From the NCBI RefSeq assembly GCF_018263855.1, contig NZ_CP073318.1, positions 372,001 through 436,000 on the forward strand: a stretch of 64,000 nt of DNA, read 5' to 3'. The DNA is from Kutzneria sp. CA-103260. Lineage in GTDB: Bacteria > Actinomycetota > Actinomycetes > Mycobacteriales > Pseudonocardiaceae. The position numbers and the translations under genes were made by a program. The notes under the pieces are model-generated. The model searched no databases and was not told the DNA's origin. It worked only from the letters and a program-made list of their open reading frames with translations. Positions 26,129-33,658 of this stretch are shown here, one piece after another; position 1 is the stretch's first letter, and every line of letters begins with the position of its first letter.

Positions 26129-27273
26129 TCCATGTGATGGTGGTCGGCGTGCTCGCCAGTGTCGGGCGCGCCGCCCATCATCCGCAGCATGTCCCGGCCG
26201 CCGGTGCGGAAGAACCGGACGACCAAGGCCGCGCCCAGCACGATGAACACGATGTTGAGCCAGGTGGTGTAGTTCCAGCTGATGCCGGCCTCGACGACGC
26301 GGGCGGAGCGGTCGGTGGGGGTGAGGCCGGTGACGCCGAAGATCAGCTCGACCAGGTAGCCGGCGCCGACGGTGGCGGCGAAGAACGTGCCGAACACGAA
26401 CAGGGCCATCCGGGTGCCGTAGTACTTCCGGTAGATGTTCAGGATCGGCAGGATCATCAGGTCGGCGAAGACGAAGGCGACCACGCCGCCGAAGCTGATG
26501 CCGCCGGCCCACAGCACGGCGGCCAGCGGCACGTTGCCGATGGAGCAGACGAAGCTGAGGATGGCCACCACCGGCCCGACGACGGGGCCCCAGATGGCGC
26601 CGAGCACCGGGTGGTCGGACAGGAAGAAGCCCTGCCAGAACGAGTCGGGCACCCAGGCGGCGACCGCGCCGGCGATGAGCAGGCCGATCACTAGGTCCCG
26701 CAGGATGGCCGCCCACTCCATCACGAACACGTGCGACACGGCGGTGAAACCCTTGCGGGACAACAGCTTCCGGCCGCCGACGGACATGTCCATGGCGGCG
26801 TGCCCCTCCATCGAGCCGGCCAGGCCCTTGTCGGCCTGCTCGTGGGCCTTGTCGACCAGCCGTGAGCGCAGGAAGAGGCGGAACAGCAGGGCCAACAGCA
26901 CGATCATGATGGGCCCGCCGACGAACTCGGCCACGGTGAACTGCCAGCCCAGCAGCAGGGCCAGGATGACGCCGAGCTCCACGACCAGGTTGGTGGAGGC
27001 GATCTCGAAGGCCATGGCGGCGGTGAAGTTCGCGCCCTTGCGGAACAGAGCCCGGGCCAGCGCCACGGCGGCGTAGGAGCAGGACGAGGACGCCGCCCCC
27101 AGACCGGCGGCGATGGTCAGCGAGCGGGGCGAGTCGTCGCCCAGCAGTCTGACCACTGTGGACCGACGAACCGCCGCCTGCACCACCGCCGACAGGCCGA
27201 AGCCGAGGATCAGCGCCCAGAGGATCTCCCAGGTCATGGAGCCAGCCATGGCCAACGCGTCCACGATGAACAT
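26125..27273 (-). CDS. DUF318/ArsP-type permease, probably metal-linked
   Basis: 382 residues with about eight membrane helices. The paired motifs AASSSCSYAAVALARALFRKG and FVCSIGNVPLAAVLWAGGIS, with a Cys in each half, and NIYRKYYGTRMALF are typical of the permease family (PF03773, including ArsP). The C-terminal tail GEHADHHHMD is His/Met-rich, suggesting metal contact. A TACCCCC-T-GGGGGTA palindrome lies just upstream of the start, pointing to CsoR-type copper or related control. Substrate not provable; a metal or metalloid export role is inferred. It overlaps the convergent secreted protein gene by 4 bp. Confidence 0.85.
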   Translation of the reverse strand: MFIVDALAMAGSMTWEILWALILGFGLSAVVQAAVRRSTVVRLLGDDSPRSLTIAAGLGAASSSCSYAAVALARALFRKGANFTAAMAFEIASTNLVVELGVILALLLGWQFTVAEFVGGPIMIVLLALLFRLFLRSRLVDKAHEQADKGLAGSMEGHAAMDMSVGGRKLLSRKGFTAVSHVFVMEWAAILRDLVIGLLIAGAVAAWVPDSFWQGFFLSDHPVLGAIWGPVVGPVVAILSFVCSIGNVPLAAVLWAGGISFGGVVAFVFADLMILPILNIYRKYYGTRMALFVFGTFFAATVGAGYLVELIFGVTGLTPTDRSARVVEAGISWNYTTWLNIVFIVLGAALVVRFFRTGGRDMLRMMGGAPDTGEHADHHHMD

Positions 27274-27283
27274 GGGCCGAGCA

Positions 27284-27298
27284 TACCCCCTGGGGGTA
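27284..27298. promoter_or_regulatory. CsoR-like GC palindrome between permease and SDR genes
   Basis: TACCCCC T GGGGGTA is a perfect 7+7 palindrome, extended on the left to AT. CsoR-family repressors bind sites of the form ATACCCCnnnGGGGTAT. It is 11 bp from the permease start and 35 bp from the divergent SDR start, so it could control both. No csoR gene is in the window. Confidence 0.6.
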
Positions 27299-27332
27299 AT
27301 TTCGCCAGAGGTGTGACCCTAAGGTGGGCTTC

Positions 27333-28040
27333 ATGAACGATCCAGTGCTGCTGATCACCGGCGGCTCCAGCGGGCTCGGCGCCGCCACCGCGGCCGCCGC
27401 CGCCCGGGCCGGATACCGCCTGGTCCTGACCGCCCGCGGAGCCGACCGGCTGGCCGCGTTCGCCGCCGGGCTCGGCGGTGCGGACCGGGTGCTCGCCCTG
27501 CCGTGTGACGTCGGCGACTGGGACCGGATCAGCGCGGTCGCAGCCAAGGCCGAGGAGACGTTCGGGCGGCTCGACGCCGTCTTCGCCAACGCCGGCAGCA
27601 GCGTCGGCACCTCGTTCCTCGGCCGCTCCGGCGAGGATCCCCAGCTGTGGCGGGACATGGTCGTCACCAACGTGTGCGGCCCGGCCTACACCGCCCGTGC
27701 CGCCCTGCCGGCCCTGGTCCGCAGCGGCGGCCACCTCGTGCTGACCGGCTCGGCGTCGGGCCGGGGAGTCCGCCCCGGCAGCCTCTACTCGGCGACCAAG
27801 TGGGCGGTCACCGGCCTGGCCCAGGCCATCCGGGCCGAGTGCGTGGGCACCGGCGTGCGAGTCACGGTCATCCAGCCCGGGCTCGTCGACACCGACGCCA
27901 TTCCCGCCGACCGACGCGACGATCCCAAGCTGGAGCCGGCCGACGTGGCCCGGGCGGTGCTGTACGCGCTGGGTCAGCCGTCCACTGTGGACGTGAACGA
28001 GATCGTGATCAGGCCGGTCGGGCAGGACCCCTACAAGTGA
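27333..28040 (+). CDS. short-chain dehydrogenase/reductase (SDR)
   Basis: 235 residues from ATG 27333 with AAGGTGG upstream. It is a classical SDR: the cofactor motif TGGSSGLG near the N-terminus, NAG in VFANAGSS, a catalytic Ser in LTGSASGRG and YSATK as the YxxxK active site. It ends VDVNEIVIRPVGQDPYK, typical of YdfG-like SDRs acting on hydroxy acids or small ketones. Its start is 35 bp from the CsoR-like palindrome. The 3' end overlaps the AraC-type gene by 32 bp, convergently. Confidence 0.9.
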   Translation: MNDPVLLITGGSSGLGAATAAAAARAGYRLVLTARGADRLAAFAAGLGGADRVLALPCDVGDWDRISAVAAKAEETFGRLDAVFANAGSSVGTSFLGRSGEDPQLWRDMVVTNVCGPAYTARAALPALVRSGGHLVLTGSASGRGVRPGSLYSATKWAVTGLAQAIRAECVGTGVRVTVIQPGLVDTDAIPADRRDDPKLEPADVARAVLYALGQPSTVDVNEIVIRPVGQDPYK

Positions 28041-28986
28041 AGCTCCGTCGATAGGCCAGCGGGGCCACGCCGACCGCGGCGTTGAGGTGCTGACGCAGCG
28101 ATGCCGTGGTGCCGAAGCCGGCGTCACGGGCGATGCGCTCCACCGACAGGTCGGTCGACTCCAGCAGGTGCCGGGCCCGCTCGACCCGCTCCCGCAGCAG
28201 CCACTGGCCCGGGCTCAGGCCCGTCTCCTCCCGGAACCGCCGGGTGAAGGTGCGCACGCTCATCCGGGCGTGCGCGGCCAGCCGGCGCAGGTCCAGCGGC
28301 TGGTCCAGGTGCTCCACCATCCACTGCCGGGTGGCCGACGTGCCGGTGTCCGTCACCTCCGGCACCGGCCGCTCGATGAACTGCCGCTGCCCGCCGTCCC
28401 GCCACGCCGGCACCACCACCCGCCGGGCCGCGTGGTTGGCGACCTCCGCGCCGTGATCGGTGCGCACGATGTGCAGGCACAGGTCAATGCCCGCCGCCGC
28501 GCCGGCTGAGGTCAGCACCTGGCCGTCGTCGACGAACAGCACCTCAGGGTTGACCCGGACCCGGGGATGCATCTCGGCCAGCTCGTCGGCGTGGAACCAG
28601 TGGGTGGTCGCCTCCCGGCCGTCCAGCAGCCCGGCGGCGGCCAGCACGAACGCCCCGGTGCAGATCGACACCCAGCGGACGTCCTTCGGGGCGGTGGCCA
28701 GCGCCGCTTCAAGGCGCGGGTCCAGCTCCGCGCTCTCCATCAGCGGACCCTCGTAGGGACCGGGGATGACCAGCGTGTCGGCGGTGGCGATGATCTCCGG
28801 CCCGTGGTCGGGCAGCAGGCTGAAGCCGGCGGTCGTGCGCACCGGGCCGCCGTCGACCGTGCAGGTCAGCGTCTCGTACAGCGGCCGGCCGGCGGCCAGC
28901 GACGCCGAGGTGAACACCCGCGACGCGATGCTCAGGTCGAACGCCACCACACCGTCCAGGGCCAGCACCACGACGCGATGGGTCAT
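28009..28986 (-). CDS. AraC family regulator with DJ-1/PfpI (GlxA-like) domain
   Basis: 325 residues from ATG 28984-28986. Residues about 1-180 form a class-I amidotransferase-like domain (VVVLALDGVVAFDLSIASRV, the nucleophile-elbow-like SICTGAFVLAAAGLLDG). A C-terminal AraC double HTH follows (LDLRRLAAHARMSVRTFTRR, RVERARHLLESTDLSVERIA). GlxA/FtrA-type regulators sense small metabolites and activate nearby genes. It is divergent from the MFS transporter, 70 bp away, which is its likely target. Confidence 0.92.
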   Translation of the reverse strand: MTHRVVVLALDGVVAFDLSIASRVFTSASLAAGRPLYETLTCTVDGGPVRTTAGFSLLPDHGPEIIATADTLVIPGPYEGPLMESAELDPRLEAALATAPKDVRWVSICTGAFVLAAAGLLDGREATTHWFHADELAEMHPRVRVNPEVLFVDDGQVLTSAGAAAGIDLCLHIVRTDHGAEVANHAARRVVVPAWRDGGQRQFIERPVPEVTDTGTSATRQWMVEHLDQPLDLRRLAAHARMSVRTFTRRFREETGLSPGQWLLRERVERARHLLESTDLSVERIARDAGFGTTASLRQHLNAAVGVAPLAYRRSFTCRGPARPA

Positions 28987-29056
28987 GGCCCGATTCTTGC
29001 ACATAGTGGCCTCCGGGCCACTCGTTCGAGTGACGCCGCCTTGCCAGGATCTCCGC

Positions 29057-30322
29057 GTGTTCAAGTTGCATCGGGCCTGGCTGGTCGCCGCCGTAACGTT
29101 CGTCGCGCTGGTCGGCGCGGCCGGATTCCGGGCCACACCCGGCGTCCTGATGAATCCGCTGCACGACGAGTTCGGCTGGTCGATGGGCACGATCTCGGCC
29201 GCCGTGTCCGTCAACCTCGCCCTGTACGGCCTCACGTCACCGTTCGCCGCGGCCCTGATGGAGCGCTTCGGCATCCGACGGGTGGTGTCGGTGGCCCTCC
29301 TGGTGGTGGCGGCCGGCAGCGGGCTGACGGTGTTCATGACCGCCAGCTGGGAGCTCATCCTGTGCTGGGGCGTGCTGGTCGGCCTCGGCACCGGGTCGAT
29401 GGCGCTGGCGTTCGTGGCCACGGTGACCAGCGCCTGGTTCGTGAAGCACCGGGGCATCGTGACCGGCGTGCTGACCGCGGGCAGCGCCGCCGGGCAGCTG
29501 GTCTTCCTGCCGGCGCTGGCGTCCATCGCCGGCTCCGTCGGCTGGCGGATCGCCGCGTTGACCGTGGCCGGCGCGGCGCTGGTCGTCGTGCCGCTGGTGG
29601 CGTGGCTGCTGCGGGACCGGCCCGAGGACATCGGCCTGCTCGCCTACGGCGCGTCCAAGCCGCAGCCCCGGCCGGAGATCACCGTGAGCGCCGGGCGGCG
29701 GGCCATCGACGTGCTGTTCCAGGCCGCCCGCACCCGCAACTTCTGGCTGCTGGCCGCCGGTTTCGCCATCTGCGGGGCCACCACCAACGGCCTGGTCGGC
29801 ACCCACTTCATCCCGGCCGCCATGGACCACGGCATGGGGGAGACCGCCGCGGCCAGCCTGCTGGCCCTGGTCGGCGTGTTCGACATCGCCGGCACGATCT
29901 TCTCAGGCTGGCTGACCGACCGCCTCGACTCCCGGGTGCTGCTCGGCGCGTACTACGGCCTGCGCGGCCTGTCCCTGTTCGCGCTGCCCAGCCTGTTCGC
30001 CGGCACCACCCAGCCCAGCATGCTGGTGTTCATCGTGTTCTACGGCCTCGACTGGGTCGCCACCGTGCCGCCGACCGTCGCCCTGTGCCGCCGCTACTAC
30101 GGCACCGCCGGGCCCATCGTGTTCGGCTGGGTCTTCGCCTCGCACCAGGTCGGCGCCGCCTTCGCCGCCGTGGCCGCCGGCATCGTCCGCGACCAGCTCG
30201 GCAACTACGACCTGGCCTGGTACATCGCCGGCCTGCTCAGCTGCGCCGCCGCCGTGCTCTCCCTGCTCATGCTCGCGGGTCGCCGCCGCACCCCGACCCC
30301 CGAGCCAGCCCTGGCCGCCTGA
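29057..30322 (+). CDS. MFS transporter
   Basis: 421 residues from GTG 29057. Twelve hydrophobic segments and the MFS loop motif MERFGIRRVVSVALL are present, together with the OFA/MCT-like features GWSMGTISAAVSVNLALYGL and LIVDRPEDIGLL-like RDRPEDIGLLAYG. The central loop is followed by FQAARTRNFWLLAAGFAICG. It resembles monocarboxylate-type transporters. The divergent AraC-type gene is the likely regulator. A long hairpin follows the stop codon as terminator. Confidence 0.9.
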   Translation: MFKLHRAWLVAAVTFVALVGAAGFRATPGVLMNPLHDEFGWSMGTISAAVSVNLALYGLTSPFAAALMERFGIRRVVSVALLVVAAGSGLTVFMTASWELILCWGVLVGLGTGSMALAFVATVTSAWFVKHRGIVTGVLTAGSAAGQLVFLPALASIAGSVGWRIAALTVAGAALVVVPLVAWLLRDRPEDIGLLAYGASKPQPRPEITVSAGRRAIDVLFQAARTRNFWLLAAGFAICGATTNGLVGTHFIPAAMDHGMGETAAASLLALVGVFDIAGTIFSGWLTDRLDSRVLLGAYYGLRGLSLFALPSLFAGTTQPSMLVFIVFYGLDWVATVPPTVALCRRYYGTAGPIVFGWVFASHQVGAAFAAVAAGIVRDQLGNYDLAWYIAGLLSCAAAVLSLLMLAGRRRTPTPEPALAA

Positions 30323-30327
30323 ACCCC

Positions 30328-30401
30328 GCGAGTCCCGCCCTCAGGCAACTGAAACACCGGTTTCGGTTCCGGTGTTTCAGTTGCTGCAGAGCGGGACTCG
30401 C
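30328..30401. terminator. long hairpin terminator containing the GCGAGTCCCGC repeat
   Basis: GCGAGTCCCGC (30328-30338) pairs with GCGGGACTCGC (30391-30401), and inside it CAACTGAAACACCGG pairs with CCGGTGTTTCAGTTG around a TTTCGGTT loop. The stem is long and nearly symmetric. It lies between the MFS stop (30322) and the convergent speE stop (30412), so it can serve as a bidirectional terminator. The left half recurs at 41877 and related cores recur at 41922 and 46099. Confidence 0.8.
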
Positions 30402-30411
30402 AAGTTTTGGC

Positions 30412-31284
30412 TCAGGGCTGGTGGCGGACTCGGTAGGGCGGGACCGAGTTGCCCAGCAGGGCCTCGGCGTCGATGGAGATCGGGCGGTAGCCGCAGGACG
30501 GCAGCCGGGACTGCATCAGGGCGGTCGGGTCCGCGACCTCGTCGGCGCGGCCGAACAGATACGCCCACTCGTGCTCGTCCGAGCCGTAGTACGCGGTGGT
30601 GCCGAAGACCTCGGTGAACCGACGCCACGAGGTGAGCAAAGTCTGGTTGCGCCACATGGTCTGGCAGCCGGCCTGGGTCACGGCGACGCCGCCGGGGGCC
30701 AGCACCGCCTTGCACATGGTCAGGAACTCGGTGCCGTACAGGCGGTTGTGCTGCGCCTCTTCCTCCCGCTCGTCGGGGAGGTCGACCAGCACGATGTCGT
30801 AGCGCTGGTCGGCGGAGGCGGCGTCCACCAGGTACTGCCAGCCGTCGGCGTAGTGCACCCTGACCGGGCCCTCGCCGCGCTCGGCGGCGGCCAGCTCCTC
30901 GGGGGTGTAGCCGTAGGGCAGGTGCTCGGCGCACAGCTTCACGGCCTGCGTGTCGATGTCCACGTGGTCGACGCGGGTCGCGCCGGCGGCCACGGCCATC
31001 TGGCAGACGACCCCCTCGCTGGAGCCGACGACCAGGACCGACCGCACCGTGTCGGCCAGCAGCAGCGCGGGCACCATCAGCGCCTCGTGATACGTCAGCT
31101 GGCTGAACTCGGTGCTCTGCCGGTCGTTGTCGCAGAACAGCGACACGCCCTGCTCGGTGCGGGCGATGACGACGTGCTGGAAGGCGGTGTCGCCCTCCCA
31201 GATCACCTCGTCGAGGTCCCAGACCCGGGTCAGGCCGTGGCCGACCGGCTCGTGGATCTGGCTGGTTCGTTCCATCGTGGTCAC
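30412..31284 (-). CDS. speE: spermidine synthase
   Basis: 290 residues from GTG 31284 (AGAAG upstream). It transfers aminopropyl from decarboxylated SAM to putrescine or a similar diamine. Seen: LTRVWDLDEVIWEGDTAFQH, LFCDNDRQSTEFSQLTYHEA (substrate-binding His-Glu), VLVVGSSEGVV (nucleotide-binding Gly loop), VDHVDIDTQAVKLCAEHLP and YDIVLVDLPDE. Third gene of a decarboxylase-speD-speE minus-strand operon, 37 bp after speD. The C-terminal extension beyond residue 230 is somewhat longer than minimal SpeE proteins. Confidence 0.9.
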   Translation of the reverse strand: MTTMERTSQIHEPVGHGLTRVWDLDEVIWEGDTAFQHVVIARTEQGVSLFCDNDRQSTEFSQLTYHEALMVPALLLADTVRSVLVVGSSEGVVCQMAVAAGATRVDHVDIDTQAVKLCAEHLPYGYTPEELAAAERGEGPVRVHYADGWQYLVDAASADQRYDIVLVDLPDEREEEAQHNRLYGTEFLTMCKAVLAPGGVAVTQAGCQTMWRNQTLLTSWRRFTEVFGTTAYYGSDEHEWAYLFGRADEVADPTALMQSRLPSCGYRPISIDAEALLGNSVPPYRVRHQP

Positions 31285-31321
31285 TAACTTCTCACAATCT
31301 GCTGGGGTGGCAAGGGGAAAG

Positions 31322-31708
31322 TCAGTCGTCCTTGCCGCGGCGGATGGTCTTCGCGTGCACCACGGGGGTGCGCAGCGCCTCAGCGAGCAGTCGCACGGCG
31401 ACCTCGGGTTTGGCCCGATGTCCGCAGGTGAAGACGTCGACGAAGACCGAACCGATTTCTGGGTAGGTGTGCAGCGAGGCGTGCGACTCCGACAGCAGCG
31501 CCAGCACGGTGACGCCCTGCGGCTCGAACCGCTTGGAGGTCACGTCCAACACGGTCGCCCCGGCCTGGTCGAGCGCCGTGGTGAGGATGTCCCGCAGCAG
31601 CGCCTCGTCATTGAGCAGAGCGGCGTCGATGCCCTCCATCTCGGCGAGGACGTGCTGTCCGGTGAACGACCCCACGGTCTCCTGCACCGAGCCCAGTACT
31701 CCGGTCAT
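31322..31708 (-). CDS. speD: S-adenosylmethionine decarboxylase proenzyme
   Basis: 128 residues, the bacterial class-1B size. The self-cleavage site is in LSESHASLHTYPE: the Glu74-Ser75 bond breaks and Ser75 becomes the pyruvoyl cofactor. His80 and Cys95 (DVFTCGH) match the processing and catalytic residues of the Thermotoga enzyme. It makes decarboxylated SAM for SpeE. It sits between the decarboxylase and speE genes. Confidence 0.95.
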   Translation of the reverse strand: MTGVLGSVQETVGSFTGQHVLAEMEGIDAALLNDEALLRDILTTALDQAGATVLDVTSKRFEPQGVTVLALLSESHASLHTYPEIGSVFVDVFTCGHRAKPEVAVRLLAEALRTPVVHAKTIRRGKDD

Positions 31709-31737
31709 CTATCACTCCCTACTGTTCCAGGTGAAGA

Positions 31738-31757
31738 CAGACCTCCGGCGAGGTCTG
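31738..31757. terminator. 8-bp hairpin between the decarboxylase and speD genes
   Basis: CAGACCTC and GAGGTCTG form a perfect 8-bp stem with a CGGC tetraloop in the 73-bp gap. There is no long T run on the minus strand, so it is more likely an attenuator or mRNA-processing/stability element than a full terminator. Confidence 0.5.
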
Positions 31758-31781
31758 CACGCAAAAGGGGAGACCCGCTGC

Positions 31782-33014
31782 TCAGCGGCAGAAGGTCGGC
31801 AGCGGCGCGAAACCGTTGAACGCTATGGAGGAGTAGCTCGCCGTGTAGGCGCCGGTATTCAGGAAGTCCACGTGGTCGCCCGCGCGCAGGTCCAGCGGCA
31901 TCCGGTACACGTTGCGCTGGTACAGCACGTCGTCGCCGTCGCAGGTCGGGCCGGCGAGATAGACCGGTCCCGTCGCACCGTCGCGAATCGATTCCTCTTG
32001 GCCAGGCGTCGAGAGCAGGTACGTGATGTACTCGTTCTCGGTCTCGGCCAGGCCGTTGTACCGGCCGACGTCCAGGTAGACCCAGCGCATCTCGTCCACT
32101 GTGGACTTACGCGAGACCAGCACCACCTCGGAGCGCAGCAGGCCGGCGTCGGACACCAGGAACCGGCCCGGCTCCAGCACCAGCTGCGGCGGCGCGGGGA
32201 AGTGCTCGGCCACGGAAGCGTTGATGGCGGCGGCGAAGTCGGCCAGCGGCGGGGCGGGACGGCTGTAGCGGCCCGGCAGGCCGCCACCGATGTTGAGAAT
32301 TGACAGCTCGACGCCGTCGGCCGCCAGCTTGGCGGTGATCTCTCCGGCCTGCTCGATCGCCGCGTCCCAGGCCCGCGGGTCCAGCTGCTGCGAGCCCACG
32401 TGGAACGACACTCCGGCCGCCGTCAGGCCCAGCACCGGCGCCCGGGCCAGCAGCCGGGTCGCCAGCTCCGGCGCGCAGCCGAACTTGTGGCCGAACGGCG
32501 TCAGCGAACCGGTGTCGGCCAGCATGATCCGGCAGAACACCGCCGCGCCAGGGGCCATTTCCGCAATGGCCGCCAGGTCCGCCTCGCTGTCCGTGGTGAA
32601 CAACCGCACGCCGCGCTCGAAGGCGTAGCCGATGTCGGCTCGCTTCTTGATCGTGTTGCCGTACGAGATCCGCTCCGGACGGGCCCCTTCGGCCAGGCAC
32701 AGGTCGATCTCCGGCGGGCTCGCCACGTCGAAGTGCGCGCCCAGCTCCACCAACAGGCGCACCACTTCGCGGGCCGGATTCGCCTTGACGGCGTAGTAGA
32801 GCTTCGCCCCCGGGAACGCCGCGGTCAGCTCCGCGTGACGCTCCCGAATGGTCTGGAGGTCGATCACCAGGCACGGGGTGGCGGGCTGCTCCCGCTCGAG
32901 ATACTCGCGGATACGGGCTATCGCCCCGGTCTCCTCCACCGTTGTCGGCGGAGGTGTCGCCGTGTCGACCGTTTCTGTCGGCTGCGGCGCCATGACGGCG
33001 AGGCTGCGTCCCAT
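31782..33014 (-). CDS. ornithine/lysine/diaminopimelate-type PLP decarboxylase (fold III)
   Basis: 410 residues as drawn; ATG 32993 is an alternative start. Alanine-racemase-fold decarboxylase: PLP Lys77 in LYYAVKANP, the GNTIKK and LNIGGGLPGRY phosphate-binding loops, HVGSQQLDPRAW, LEPGRFLVSDAG, and the second-subunit catalytic Cys in GPTCDGDD. It is close to eukaryotic-type ornithine decarboxylase and would make putrescine (or cadaverine). It starts the polyamine operon with speD and speE. Ornithine versus lysine preference cannot be read from sequence. Confidence 0.9.
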   Translation of the reverse strand: MGRSLAVMAPQPTETVDTATPPPTTVEETGAIARIREYLEREQPATPCLVIDLQTIRERHAELTAAFPGAKLYYAVKANPAREVVRLLVELGAHFDVASPPEIDLCLAEGARPERISYGNTIKKRADIGYAFERGVRLFTTDSEADLAAIAEMAPGAAVFCRIMLADTGSLTPFGHKFGCAPELATRLLARAPVLGLTAAGVSFHVGSQQLDPRAWDAAIEQAGEITAKLAADGVELSILNIGGGLPGRYSRPAPPLADFAAAINASVAEHFPAPPQLVLEPGRFLVSDAGLLRSEVVLVSRKSTVDEMRWVYLDVGRYNGLAETENEYITYLLSTPGQEESIRDGATGPVYLAGPTCDGDDVLYQRNVYRMPLDLRAGDHVDFLNTGAYTASYSSIAFNGFAPLPTFCR

Positions 33015-33080
33015 TCCGCTACGTACCTACCAATTCTCGGGTCAGTGTGTGCGTCGACCCGCTCGCCGCTTGGGTGGTCA

Positions 33081-33097
33081 CGATGCGCTGCGCATCG
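33081..33097. promoter_or_regulatory. 8+8 palindrome upstream of the polyamine operon
   Basis: CGATGCGC T GCGCATCG is a perfect palindrome 67 bp upstream of the decarboxylase start (33014) in an otherwise featureless 234-bp gap. It could be an operator or a stem-loop in the leader. No regulator gene is adjacent. Confidence 0.35.
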
Positions 33098-33248
33098 CGG
33101 CGAGTCATGGTAAGGCCTCGGTGGCCCTGTTGGCGACAATCACCCCCTGATGGGGCAGTCCCATCTCTCGTGTCGCCTCTCACACCACCGTCCGTAGTGC
33201 ACCGCCGCTGCCACCAGAACCTTGTGACGCAAGGGATTCAACGAAGGT

Positions 33249-33357
33249 TCAGATCATGGACACGGCGGCGTCGTGGATTGTCTCCTCGGACAACAGGACG
33301 GTGAGGGCGGCATCGCCGAGTGGGATGAAGCTGTCCTCACTCGCCACCCGTTGGACG
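33249..33357 (-). repeat. 109-bp direct repeat, left copy: displaced 3' end of the E1 gene (att-like)
   Basis: This copy is identical to 35814-35922 except at one base (33350 G, 35915 T). It encodes the last 35 residues plus the stop codon of the fused E1 dehydrogenase (ending LSEETIHDAAVSMI). The match starts at the stop codon and stops abruptly at 33357. The single difference is synonymous (CGG here, AGG in the intact gene). This is the pattern left when an element integrates into the 3' end of a gene and carries a replacement end. Confidence 0.9.
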
Positions 33358-33658
33358 GGAGGACGGGGTAAGAGGATCACACGGTCTCTGGTGGACAACG
33401 TGGACCTTGGAGATGCCGGAGCTTCGCTGGTCGGTGTCGACGCACTGCCCGGCATGAACGATGAGTCCCAGGCGGCTCACTGGTAGTTGAACAGCAGGAT
33501 GAAGCCGACCGGAGGTGGCGTGCGGCGTAGGCCTTGACTCAGGGCGAGGTGTTTGAGGCCGTCAGTCGGGTGTCCGGCGCGATGCCCAGTTGTAGACCCG
33601 CCGGAGGTCGGGCAGCGATCAGTCCGGCGGGTCCTATGGTTAGTGGTCGTCCATGTCG
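33358..33658. other. left intergenic part of the islet
   Basis: 301 bp without a supported gene. It contains a perfect 11-bp inverted repeat, GACCCGCCGGA (33595-33605) and TCCGGCGGGTC (33623-33633), placed 26-64 bp beyond the stop of the minus-strand islet gene, probably its terminator. A plus-strand open frame running from the repeat to 33486 has no start signal of its own. Confidence 0.5.
33595..33633 (-). terminator. 11-bp stem-loop downstream of the islet gene
   Basis: GACCCGCCGGA and TCCGGCGGGTC pair perfectly around a 17-base loop. The position just after the stop at 33659 suits a terminator, though no T tract follows on the minus strand. Confidence 0.5.

Noticed and set aside
33256..33486. 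A plus-strand open frame through the left direct repeat into the islet
   Set aside because: The first half is antisense to the E1 3' end and there is no RBS. Nothing in the second half is recognisable.
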